Positions 26,957-33,280 of a DNA stretch of 64,000 nucleotides are shown one piece after another (within the stretch, counting starts at the first letter, position 1; each line of letters starts with the position of its first letter). A program made the position numbers and the translations under genes. The stretch comes from a virus. The notes beneath the pieces were generated by a model. It made no database searches, was not told where the DNA came from, and was given only the letters and a program-made list of their open reading frames with translations. The DNA is taken from the IMG/VR virus record IMGVR_UViG_3300012582_000005, positions 126,001 to 190,000 of that record; one strand, 5' to 3'.

Positions 26957-27815
26957 ATAAAATATTAACACTCATTTTCACAACATTAATATCAATATCT
27001 AACGCATATCTTTTTAAGAGCTTGAAGAAATCACCAGTAAAGTACATTTCATCGTCTTTTAAATATAGGAAATAAAGTTCTCTATCAAGCATTGTATATT
27101 CTTTGAGAGTGTTTACAATTCCTTCTAATTTACTAACTTCTATATCATTTGCGTTTAATTTAATTGAAAAACATTTACCGTTCTTAATATCTTCTTCCAT
27201 TAATTTTTTCCAAAATTCCTCTGCCATTTTACCTAAATAATTGTTCTTATCAAAAATTTGCAATAATTTTTCAGTTTCAACTTCTGTTCTTTTTTCAAAC
27301 ATATTTTTTGTTAAATGATGTGCTTCTAAAGATTTAAGTAAATCATCAGCATTAATTTCATCAAAAGCCTCTTCATTTTTAGTTTCCATTTCTAACATCG
27401 CATGATTATTTAAAACATGTAACATTGTTCTGTAGAACCCTTCATTATTTAGTAAATCATTATCCGCTGATTCTGTGATAATTGCTTCATGTTTTTTATA
27501 TACTAATTCAAGTTTCTTAACCGAATCTAATATCATATTCATCTGTGTGATATTATTAACTTTCTCATTTAAACATAATCTCTTTAAAAGCACAATTAAT
27601 GTTTGGTATTGAGATGGTGATAATGATAAATTGAATAATTGAGTTTCGGGAGAAAATTGTACATCAGTTGGTTGAAAGTGATATGCGCCTTTTTCTTCTA
27701 AAAGCTCATTAAGTTTTTCTTCAATCAAATCTTGAAGAACAAAACCTTCCTTTTCTGCTATTTTCTTTAATTCTTCGTGTAAATTTACACTTAGTTTAAC
27801 TGTTTTAGTACTCAT
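26955..27815 (-). CDS. ribbon-helix-helix N-terminus plus large helical domain, 286 aa
   Basis: Residues 3-43 (TVKLSVNLHEELKKIAEKEG, then a helix through LQDLIEEKLNELL) fit a ribbon-helix-helix DNA-binding motif: one strand with alternating residues, then two helices. The rest (~45-286) is helical and acidic with no recognised domain. RHH proteins bind operators as dimers, so this could be a phage transcription regulator; the long C-terminal part is unusual for the family and may bind a ligand or partner. The region upstream (27816-27900) is AT-rich with repeated GTAGAA elements. Confidence 0.55.
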   Translation of the reverse strand: MSTKTVKLSVNLHEELKKIAEKEGFVLQDLIEEKLNELLEEKGAYHFQPTDVQFSPETQLFNLSLSPSQYQTLIVLLKRLCLNEKVNNITQMNMILDSVKKLELVYKKHEAIITESADNDLLNNEGFYRTMLHVLNNHAMLEMETKNEEAFDEINADDLLKSLEAHHLTKNMFEKRTEVETEKLLQIFDKNNYLGKMAEEFWKKLMEEDIKNGKCFSIKLNANDIEVSKLEGIVNTLKEYTMLDRELYFLYLKDDEMYFTGDFFKLLKRYALDIDINVVKMSVNIL

Positions 27816-27902
27816 ATTATAGACTTCTTTTTTAATATCCTACCTTTCAAATACATAAAGTAGAAAATTGTAGAATTATATATCCATAATTTATCTTCTC
27901 CT

Positions 27903-27934
27903 TTTGCATTTTTAAAAAATTATAACTATCTTTA
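27903..27934 (+). promoter_or_regulatory. near-consensus Bacteroidota promoter for MetRS
   Basis: TTTG (27903-27906), 20 bases, then TATCTTTA (27927-27934), one base off the -7 consensus, 20 bases before the ATG at 27955. Confidence 0.5.
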
Positions 27935-27954
27935 CATTTCTATTATAAAATTCA

Positions 27955-29412
27955 ATGAAAGCAGAAATTAAAATTTATATAACTACCACCCTTCCATATG
28001 TGAACTCAGTTCCACATATAGGACATTCCTTGGAAATGATACAGGGAGATTTTATTGCTAGATATTTGAAATTAAAATATAAGGACGTACAATTCAATAC
28101 TGGTGTTGATGAAAATGGACTTAAAGTATATACAACATCCGTAGAGAAAGGTATTGATACACAGGTACATTGTGATTATTTAACTAAAATATGGCAAGAA
28201 TTTTTACATAAATTTCATATTAAACCAGATACATTTTGGAGAACTACTAGTGAAATTCATAAGGTAGGCGTTTTAAAAGCTTGGGAAAAGTGTTTAAAAA
28301 ATGGTGATATTTATGAAAAAGAGTATTCGGGTATTTATTGTTTAGGATGTGAATCATTTAAAACTACTAAAGATTTAGTAGATAATAAATGTCCAGATCA
28401 TCCTCATTTAGAGCCTAAAGAAATTAAGGAAAATAATTACTTCTTTAGATTATCTAAATACAAAGAATATCTTCTCGAATGGCTTGATAAAAATCCAGAG
28501 TTTTTAACGCCTAAGTCTAAAACTGAGGAATTGAGAAACCTTATTTTGAATGTGGAGGACATCTCCATATCAAGACTTAAAACATCTGTACCATGGGGTA
28601 TCACTGTTCCTAATGATAGTGAACAAAATATTTATGTGTGGTTTGAAGCACTACAAAATTATTTTATTTCAACTGGTTATGATACTGAGAGATGGGAAAA
28701 TTCTATACAAATATGTGGAAGTGATAATTTAAGATTTCAAGGTGTTATATTACAAGGGATACTTAAAAGTTTGGGTTTAGCACAAACTAAAAAATTATTA
28801 GTACACGGCACAGTATTAGATAACAATGGTGTAAAGATGTCAAAATCTATTGGTAATGTAATTGATCCAATATCACAATTAGATAAATATGGATTATCTG
28901 CTGTAAGATTTTATACTCTTGGCGCGCTACCAACTTATTCAAATTGTAATTGGTCAGAAGCAGATTTAGTATCTTTTTACAACGCACATTTGGCTAATAA
29001 TTTAGGAAATCTTATTAATAGAGTAATTACTATTTTATTAAAAAATATTGATATCGATGAATTAAGAAATTTATCTTGGATTAAGATATACCATGATAAT
29101 GCTTTTCCTGATTTCAATAATGAAGTTAAAGAAGCTTTAAATAGAATTGAGGAATATTTGTCTAAATATGAAATAAGAAGTGCTGTAGAAGAGCTCAATA
29201 GTATTAGTACATATTTAAATAAGTACATAACATCAAAAGAACCTTGGAAAAAAGAACGTGAAGAATGTATAGGAATTTTATCGAATTTATATTGGGGACT
29301 TTCTAAAATACTACCTTATTATAAATTAATTCTTCCCGATAAAGAAGAAATTATTGACAAAGTATTTCACAACTTTGAGAAAGAAATTATATTTCCAAGA
29401 ATTGAAAAATAA
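27955..29412 (+). CDS. metG: methionyl-tRNA synthetase (phage-encoded)
   Basis: 485 aa. The class I signatures are exact: HIGH at residues 21-24 and KMSKS at ~294-298, with the MetRS start YITTTLPYVNSVPHIGHS and a GVDENG motif. A zinc-knuckle-like CLGCESFK...NKCPDH insertion is present near residues 123-143. The anticodon-binding helical domain follows (NLGNLINR onward). The C-terminal EMAP-like tRNA-binding domain of longer bacterial MetRS is absent, as in monomeric forms. It charges tRNA-Met, supplying both initiation and elongation. No tRNA-Met gene is present in this window, so it must act on host tRNA or on one elsewhere in the phage genome. Confidence 0.92.
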   Translation: MKAEIKIYITTTLPYVNSVPHIGHSLEMIQGDFIARYLKLKYKDVQFNTGVDENGLKVYTTSVEKGIDTQVHCDYLTKIWQEFLHKFHIKPDTFWRTTSEIHKVGVLKAWEKCLKNGDIYEKEYSGIYCLGCESFKTTKDLVDNKCPDHPHLEPKEIKENNYFFRLSKYKEYLLEWLDKNPEFLTPKSKTEELRNLILNVEDISISRLKTSVPWGITVPNDSEQNIYVWFEALQNYFISTGYDTERWENSIQICGSDNLRFQGVILQGILKSLGLAQTKKLLVHGTVLDNNGVKMSKSIGNVIDPISQLDKYGLSAVRFYTLGALPTYSNCNWSEADLVSFYNAHLANNLGNLINRVITILLKNIDIDELRNLSWIKIYHDNAFPDFNNEVKEALNRIEEYLSKYEIRSAVEELNSISTYLNKYITSKEPWKKEREECIGILSNLYWGLSKILPYYKLILPDKEEIIDKVFHNFEKEIIFPRIEK

Positions 29413-29417
29413 AAACA

Positions 29418-29756
29418 ATGAATATTTTAGAATTTAAAAATGAATGGGTGATAAGTATTAAAAATGGTAAACCTACAGAAAAGTATGTAAAATTGATAAC
29501 TATTTTAGTAGAGAAAGAAGTTAATAGTTCTACATATCTTTTTGATATACTACAAGAAAATAAAAAAAGCATAATACATTTCACCATAGAAAAAACAATA
29601 GAGGCTATAAATAAATTCAATCCACAAAAAAAGGGTAATATTTATTTATATTTTAGAACTGTAGCAATATATTATATTAATAGAAGTTTATCACCTAATA
29701 TGGTAAAATTATATAAGAGATTGAAAAGAATTGATGATACATTAAACGAAAAATAA
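29418..29756 (+). CDS. small sigma-region-2-like protein, 112 aa
   Basis: It follows MetRS at 5 bases. Residues ~60-95 (IEAINKFNPQKKGNIYLYFR, then TVAIYYINRSL) can be aligned with the gp55-like sigma factor at 59638-60042, where the matching stretch is FDVSKSTNAFAYFTEVFKRGIARGF. The shared pattern is F-x(3)-K-x(2)-N-x(3)-YF-x(2)-V-x(4)-I-x-R, the core-binding helix of sigma-70 region 2.2 and its lead-in. No region 4 is present. It may be a diverged alternative sigma or an anti/co-sigma factor. The similarity was judged by eye. Confidence 0.45.
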   Translation: MNILEFKNEWVISIKNGKPTEKYVKLITILVEKEVNSSTYLFDILQENKKSIIHFTIEKTIEAINKFNPQKKGNIYLYFRTVAIYYINRSLSPNMVKLYKRLKRIDDTLNEK

Positions 29757-29834
29757 ATTAATTAGAAAAAAATATCTAAAGAGGAAAACATTTCTACAAT
29801 ATATACGTTTAATAAGATAGAAACTTAAATTAAA

Positions 29835-29939
29835 ATGAAAACAGTTAACACAAATATCGCAATAGTTGAAATAGCCGTGATAGGGGGCGCAGAGGAAGGC
29901 GTTATGGGTGTATATTGTTTAAATTCTAAGACAAGTTAA
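29835..29939 (+). CDS. 34-codon leader peptide of the tRNA cluster (candidate attenuator)
   Basis: ATG at 29835, TAA at 29937-29939, preceded by an A-rich stretch like other starts here. Residues 8-26 read IAIVEIAVIGGAEEGVMGV: 18 of 19 are Ile, Ala, Val, Glu or Gly. These are exactly the five amino acids of the six tRNAs downstream (Glu, Ala, Ile, Val, Gly, Glu). Three of four Ile codons are ATA, which the phage tRNA-Ile(TAT) would read, and GTG, GCC, GGG and GGC occur although the phage is AT-rich. Codons 24-29 form the left arm of a 16-bp stem that competes with the terminator at 29973-29998. I infer a regulatory leader; a stable protein product is unlikely. Confidence 0.65.
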   Translation: MKTVNTNIAIVEIAVIGGAEEGVMGVYCLNSKTS

Positions 29940-29976
29940 TGTAAAAAGAATAAACTAAACAAACAATATACACCCA
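29905..29976 (+). promoter_or_regulatory. antiterminator-like stem, 16 bp
   Basis: TGGGTGTATATTGTTT (29905-29920) and AAACAATATACACCCA (29961-29976) are perfectly complementary, with a 40-base loop containing the leader ORF's stop codon. The last four bases of the right arm (CCCA, 29973-29976) are also the first bases of the terminator's left arm, so the two structures exclude each other. Confidence 0.75.
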
Positions 29977-29998
29977 AAGCCAAAAGCTTTGGGTTTTT
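29973..29998 (+). terminator. attenuator terminator upstream of the tRNA genes
   Basis: CCCAAAGC (29973-29980), loop CAAAA, GCTTTGGG (29986-29993), then TTTTTTG. It is 11 bases before the first tRNA, so it would block the whole cluster unless prevented from folding. Confidence 0.8.
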
Positions 29999-30008
29999 TG
30001 TTTTATAT

Positions 30009-30079
30009 GTTCCTATAGTGTAGTGGTAGCACAAAATCCTTTCAAGATTTTAGGTCGATTTCAAATATCGATAGGAATA
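30009..30079 (+). tRNA. tRNA-Glu(TTC), copy 1
   Basis: 71 nt. Acceptor GTTCCTA/TAGGAAT (G1-U72), D stem GTGT/GCAC, anticodon stem AAATC/GATTT with loop CTTTCAA, T stem TCGAT/ATCGA with loop TTCAAAT. No encoded CCA. Confidence 0.88.
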
Positions 30080-30088
30080 CTAATAATG

Positions 30089-30161
30089 GGGGCAATGTTG
30101 TAATTGGTTAACATTGGATACTTGCAATATTCAGATTTCGGATCGTACCCGAATTGCTCCA
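30089..30161 (+). tRNA. tRNA-Ala(TGC)
   Basis: 73 nt. Acceptor GGGGCAA/TTGCTCC with one G-U, D stem TTGT/ACAT with a T-T mismatch in the first pair, anticodon stem GGATA/TATTC with loop CTTGCAA, T stem TTCGG/CCGAA. The T loop ATCGTAC departs from TTCRANY. No CCA encoded. Confidence 0.8.
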
Positions 30162-30167
30162 CAAAAT

Positions 30168-30238
30168 ACGCTTATAGTGTAATGGTAACACTGTTGTCTT
30201 ATATACAACCATACTTGGTTCAATTCCAAGTAAGCGTA
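30168..30238 (+). tRNA. tRNA-Ile(TAT), reads AUA
   Basis: 71 nt. Acceptor ACGCTTA/TAAGCGT, D stem GTGT/ACAC, anticodon stem GTTGT/ACAAC with loop CTTATAT, T stem CTTGG/CCAAG with loop TTCAATT. A UAU anticodon decodes AUA directly, useful for this AT-rich phage, whereas most bacteria use a lysidine-modified CAU tRNA. Confidence 0.85.
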
Positions 30239-30248
30239 CAATATTTAT

Positions 30249-30326
30249 TGTCGTGTAGCTTAGTGGCGAAAGCACTACTTTTACATAGTAGCATTTACAT
30301 CAGGGGTTCGAGTCCCTTCACGACTA
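30249..30326 (+). tRNA. tRNA-Val(TAC) with enlarged variable region
   Basis: About 78 nt. Acceptor (T)GTCGTG/CACGAC(T), with positions 1 and 72 unpaired T-T; D stem GCTT/AAGC, anticodon stem CTACT/AGTAG with loop TTTACAT, T stem AGGGG/CCCTT with loop TTCGAGT. The variable region is 10 nt (CATTTACATC) instead of the usual 4-5. Confidence 0.78.
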
Positions 30327-30327
30327 C

Positions 30328-30439
30328 AATTAGGTTGCCCTGCTTATTCCGTATGGGGCTATAAAGTTAGAATCAATTAACGGAGTCCATGATGGTAGCA
30401 CTACCGAAGAAAGTGTAGAGATTCTAATACAACCTAATT
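30328..30439 (+). ncRNA. structured RNA of about 112 nt within the tRNA cluster
   Basis: The ends AATTAGGTTG (30328-30337) and CAACCTAATT (30430-30439) pair perfectly over 10 bp. Inside, TTAGAATC (30367-30374) pairs with GATTCTAA (30420-30427) over 8 bp. GGTA/TACC (30394-30397, 30402-30405) forms a small hairpin, CCC/GGG a 5' hairpin, and TTCCG (30347-30351) can pair with CGGAG (30381-30385) as a pseudoknot. There is no T arm or anticodon arm, so it is not a tRNA. It lies between tRNA-Val and tRNA-Gly, 1-2 nt from each, and is presumably released by tRNA processing. T4 has comparable stable RNAs of unknown role in its tRNA cluster. Confidence 0.65.
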
Positions 30440-30440
30440 T

Positions 30441-30512
30441 GCGATAGTAGCTCAAAGGTAGAGCATCTGTTTTCCAAACAGAGGGTTGAGATTTCGAAAT
30501 TCTCCTATCGCT
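30441..30512 (+). tRNA. tRNA-Gly(TCC)
   Basis: 72 nt. Acceptor GCGATAG/CTATCGC, D stem GCTC/GAGC, anticodon stem TCTGT/ACAGA with loop TTTCCAA, T arm GAGAT/TTCTC with loop TTCGAAA. No CCA encoded. Confidence 0.9.
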
Positions 30513-30539
30513 CAATTAATTTAATGTAATATAGCTCAT

Positions 30540-30725
30540 ATGAATAACGAAGATAAAAATGAAATCCTTAATACTTTTAAATGGATAAAAGTAAAAAAGT
30601 TCAAAGATGATGAAACTAAAACGTGGGAAGAGAGATACAAAGACTTGGAAAAACATCACGTAGAAGAAACTCAATTTTTGATTGATAAAATTAGAGAAAT
30701 TATTAAAAATGCTCCTATAGTGTAA
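30540..30725 (+). CDS. small charged protein, 61 aa, overlapping tRNA-Glu
   Basis: An ORF between two tRNA genes with a strongly charged, helical sequence (TWEERYKDLEKHHVEETQFL). No recognised family, but the amphipathic spacing looks like real coding. Its last five codons and stop lie in the first 15 bases of the downstream tRNA-Glu, so tRNA processing would cut the mRNA at its 3' end. Confidence 0.55.
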   Translation: MNNEDKNEILNTFKWIKVKKFKDDETKTWEERYKDLEKHHVEETQFLIDKIREIIKNAPIV

Positions 30726-30784
30726 TTGGCTAACATATCGCTTTTTCACAGCGAGGACTACGGGTTCAATCCCCGTTGGGAGTA
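30711..30784 (+). tRNA. tRNA-Glu(TTC), copy 2
   Basis: 74 nt. Acceptor GCTCCTA/TGGGAGT (G1-U72 and one more wobble), D stem GTGT/ACAT, anticodon stem TCGCT/AGCGA with loop TTTTCAC, T stem ACGGG/CCCGT with loop TTCAATC. Same anticodon as copy 1 but different stems, so not a recent duplicate. Confidence 0.85.
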
Positions 30785-30896
30785 CTAAAAATATAAACAT
30801 ATTATGAAATCAATTTTTAAAACAATTCATCTTGGGGAAACCCTACTATTAAATTAATAATAGGAAATTGAAGTTATACAAAAAAAAAAAGAAAAC

Positions 30897-31574
30897 ATGA
30901 AAAATTTATATAATAAAAACAGCTTAGTATTTTGGACACAAGAAGAAATTAAATTAAGAAGAATGTTTGAAGATTATTTCTCAGAAAATATTTACTCTTT
31001 TTTAAAGATTATGAATCCTGCATTTGAATTTATTCAAGTAGAGGCTTCACAATTGACACCAATAGAATTAATAAACAAAAATTACACTAAAGAAGATGTA
31101 TATTTTGTTGATGATGAATTAGCATTACGACCAGAAACTACAATGGGTTCTTTCTTATATGCACAAGATTTATTGAATTCACATAATGACAGAAAAGTAA
31201 GATTACCATTATGTGTATGGCAACACGGTAAGAGTTTTAGAAATGAACAAGATAAAACTCAATCAAATATGAGATTGAAAGAATTTTATCAACTGGAATT
31301 TCAAATAATTTATTCAAAAACTACATCAAATGATTATTATAGTAAGATAGTTCCTTACATTAATAATTTAATAAATAATATGATTGATAAATCTTTTATT
31401 GAGCAGTCGGATAGATTACCTGATTATTCTGAAATAACCACTGATATTATTATTGAATCTAATAAAATGGAAGTATGTAGTATTTCAAAAAGAAAAGATT
31501 TTGAAAATGCTAATGTTGTAGAGATAGCCATAGGTACAGATAGATGCGTTTACAATTTTATGAATAAAAAATAG
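30897..31574 (+). CDS. minimal class II aminoacyl-tRNA synthetase core, GlyRS-like
   Basis: 225 aa, against about 450-600 for a full GlyRS. LRPETT at residues ~77-82 matches the GlyRS LRPETAQG block. Motif 2 is GKSFRNEQDK...MRLKEFYQLEFQ (residues ~111-136; GlyRS has GKSFRNE...LRVREF-x-x-AE). Motif 3 is VVEIAIGTDR near the C-terminus. There is no anticodon-binding domain. It could charge the phage tRNA-Gly, or glycylate or adenylate another acceptor, as domain-lacking synthetase paralogues do. ProRS-like assignment is the main alternative, but the LRPE and FRNE contexts favour GlyRS. It begins 112 bases after the last tRNA. Confidence 0.7.
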   Translation: MKNLYNKNSLVFWTQEEIKLRRMFEDYFSENIYSFLKIMNPAFEFIQVEASQLTPIELINKNYTKEDVYFVDDELALRPETTMGSFLYAQDLLNSHNDRKVRLPLCVWQHGKSFRNEQDKTQSNMRLKEFYQLEFQIIYSKTTSNDYYSKIVPYINNLINNMIDKSFIEQSDRLPDYSEITTDIIIESNKMEVCSISKRKDFENANVVEIAIGTDRCVYNFMNKK

Positions 31575-31579
31575 AAGTT

Positions 31580-31774
31580 ATGGAAAAGAAATTTTATGAA
31601 TTATGGTATAGAGAAACTGATAAACAAGCTATTTTACTCGAACAAGAAAATGAAATTATTAAAAGTTTGTTTAAAGATAACGATAAAATGATTATAAAAT
31701 TTGAAGCATTTTCGGTAAGTGAAGCTATTCTTAAAATGTACGAATTTATAAAAATGTTTAACAAAAATAAATAA
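31580..31774 (+). CDS. small hypothetical protein, 64 aa
   Basis: Starts 5 bases after the GlyRS-like gene, so probably co-transcribed. Composition is helical and charged (FYELWYRETDKQAILLEQEN), with a FEAFSVSEAI segment. No recognised family. Confidence 0.5.
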   Translation: MEKKFYELWYRETDKQAILLEQENEIIKSLFKDNDKMIIKFEAFSVSEAILKMYEFIKMFNKNK

Positions 31775-31828
31775 TACAATTATGACCACAATAAACTTAA
31801 CAGAATTAATAAAAATAACACAGTAAGA

Positions 31829-32014
31829 ATGGATAGTTACAGACAAGGGCAACTTTATTATAATATTGATTTTAAAGGTGAAACGTATCAATTTACTGTA
31901 CCTATTGACGATGTTGGAACAGCAACGATGCCAAAAGAGGATAAGGCAATTTATTACATGCGTTGGATTAAACCTGCACTTAAAGAAAGCACATTTATGA
32001 AAATACATGGTTAA
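31829..32014 (+). CDS. small hypothetical protein, 61 aa
   Basis: Beta strands at the N-terminus (GQLYYNIDFKGETYQFTVPI) then a helix (KEDKAIYYMRWIKPAL). It looks like a small single-domain protein and ends shortly before a strong terminator. No recognised family. Confidence 0.55.
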   Translation: MDSYRQGQLYYNIDFKGETYQFTVPIDDVGTATMPKEDKAIYYMRWIKPALKESTFMKIHG

Positions 32015-32052
32015 AAAGGCTATAATTATTATATAAATGCTATTTTTATGAA

Positions 32053-32078
32053 AAGGGAGAATTATTCTCCCTTTTTTA
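32053..32078 (+). terminator. intrinsic terminator
   Basis: AAGGGAGAAT and ATTCTCCCTT pair over 10 bp with almost no loop, followed by TTTTTT. Closes the GlyRS-like gene unit. Confidence 0.8.
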
Positions 32079-32212
32079 TTGACTTTATCATAAATATTTT
32101 GTAATATTGTAAATAATAAGAGAGTTTAAAATCAATAGTGGTTTAGAATAGCCGATTAAAAAAGTAAAGAAAATTATATTTAAGGGATTAAGTATTACAA
32201 AAAAAAAAGATT

Positions 32213-32542
32213 ATGAATGGCTTTTTTAAATTAATAAAAAAAGATGATTTCTTTGAAATAATAGATATTAATCCGAATATGGTTTTTGTAAAAAATACCG
32301 TAGAAATAAATGGTAAAAAAGTAATCAGAGATTTCTATTTATCAAAACCTAAAATGCTTAGACGATATGGATCAACCTGCTCATGTTGTAAAATCGAAGG
32401 TAGATACTTTATGCTTTATAATAGTGGTGATATTAAACTATTTGCAGTTTCAGAATTTAAAGAATTAGAAATTACTCTTCATAATAAAAAGCCACTTTGT
32501 TCTTTTTGTAAAGAGATGAAAACTAGCATATTAAATAAGTAA
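32213..32542 (+). CDS. small CxxC zinc-finger-like protein, 109 aa
   Basis: Two cysteine pairs, CSCC at ~56-59 and CSFC at ~96-99, spaced about 37 residues apart, suggest one zinc site. The N-terminal half is beta-rich (FFEIIDINPNMVFVKNTVEI). The layout recalls HNH-nuclease zinc frames, but no HNH histidines are visible, so a DNA- or protein-binding function is more likely. About 130 bases after the preceding terminator. Confidence 0.55.
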   Translation: MNGFFKLIKKDDFFEIIDINPNMVFVKNTVEINGKKVIRDFYLSKPKMLRRYGSTCSCCKIEGRYFMLYNSGDIKLFAVSEFKELEITLHNKKPLCSFCKEMKTSILNK

Positions 32543-32622
32543 ATAAAATAAAAATTAAAAAAAGAATTATTAAGAATAAAACAATTCAAATTTTAAATAC
32601 TATAAGGTTAAATTTAAACAGT

Positions 32623-32859
32623 ATGACTATGTTAGATGATTTTGATGATCGATTAAGAGAAATTGTAGATAATTACACTGATGTTGAAAAAAAGGGCGAA
32701 TTATTACAAATACTCAAACAATTGAAGAAAGACATTATTAAAGAAGCTCTTCATAAAGTAGTACAAGGGTTTGATGCTACAATCAATGATATTGAAGTAC
32801 ATCACTTGGATAAAGGTTTAGTTAATACTAAGGATAAGGAGAATGGAGAACAAAACTAA
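32623..32859 (+). CDS. small helical acidic protein, 78 aa
   Basis: Predicted all-helical with heptad-like Leu/Ile spacing (ELLQILKQLKKDIIKEAL). It overlaps the next gene by 17 bases in another frame, so the two are translationally coupled. No family recognised. Confidence 0.5.
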   Translation: MTMLDDFDDRLREIVDNYTDVEKKGELLQILKQLKKDIIKEALHKVVQGFDATINDIEVHHLDKGLVNTKDKENGEQN

Positions 32860-33058
32860 GAAGTTGTTAAAATCCAAGTATAGTTTAGATGTTTCTTATA
32901 GGCAGTTATCAGTCTTCATTAAAGAATATAACAATCACAGAATGTCTCTAAGTGAATGTATTAAAACTATACATAGTAAACCCTATGATTTTTATCATTT
33001 TATTTTAGAACACATAGAAATACCTTTGTTTAAAAATGTCAGAAGCAAAAAGAATTAA
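32843..33058 (+). CDS. small basic helical protein, 71 aa
   Basis: Overlaps both neighbours (17 and 23 bases), a compact three-gene unit. Basic and helical (DVSYRQLSVFIKEYNNHRMS). Could be a small nucleic-acid-binding protein. No family recognised. Confidence 0.5.
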   Translation: MENKTKKLLKSKYSLDVSYRQLSVFIKEYNNHRMSLSECIKTIHSKPYDFYHFILEHIEIPLFKNVRSKKN

Positions 33059-33245
33059 GGAAATATTTTTAAAAAGGATGATAGATTTATCACTATCATT
33101 TTATGATTTAGCATTAATAATGAATAGATGCGAAAATCAAATAAAAATGTGGTTATCTAAAGATTACAATTTAAATTTATCCATTTTTTGTAAAATTAGT
33201 AATGCCTTGAATTTAAAATTTAAAATAGATTTAGTAAAAAACTGA
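33036..33245 (+). CDS. HTH (XRE-like) small protein, 69 aa
   Basis: Residues ~14-60 fit a helix-turn-helix of Cro/CI type: LSLSFYDLALIMNRCENQIK as helices 2 and 3, then IFCKISNALNLKF as the dimerising helix. Likely a small repressor or anti-repressor; DNA target unknown. Last gene before a strong terminator. Confidence 0.55.
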   Translation: MSEAKRIKEIFLKRMIDLSLSFYDLALIMNRCENQIKMWLSKDYNLNLSIFCKISNALNLKFKIDLVKN

Positions 33246-33280
33246 TTTCGGATGTCGCCAACAAACGCTTTTGGTTTTAA

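Noticed and set aside
29760-30330. Possible tmRNA or group I intron in the tRNA region
   Set aside because: No tRNA-like end pairing around a tag ORF, and every tRNA here is continuous with normal arms.
30328-30439. Hammerhead-like ribozyme for the structured RNA
   Set aside because: Contains GAAGAAA near a small stem, but the CUGAUGA core and arm order do not match.
31783-31827. 14-codon ORF MTTINLTELIKITQ
   Set aside because: Too short, with no associated hairpin or regulatory context.
31634-32008. 124-codon minus-strand ORF opposite two small genes
   Set aside because: The plus-strand small ORFs are better spaced and end before a terminator; the minus frame is Phe/Asn/His-rich shadow sequence.
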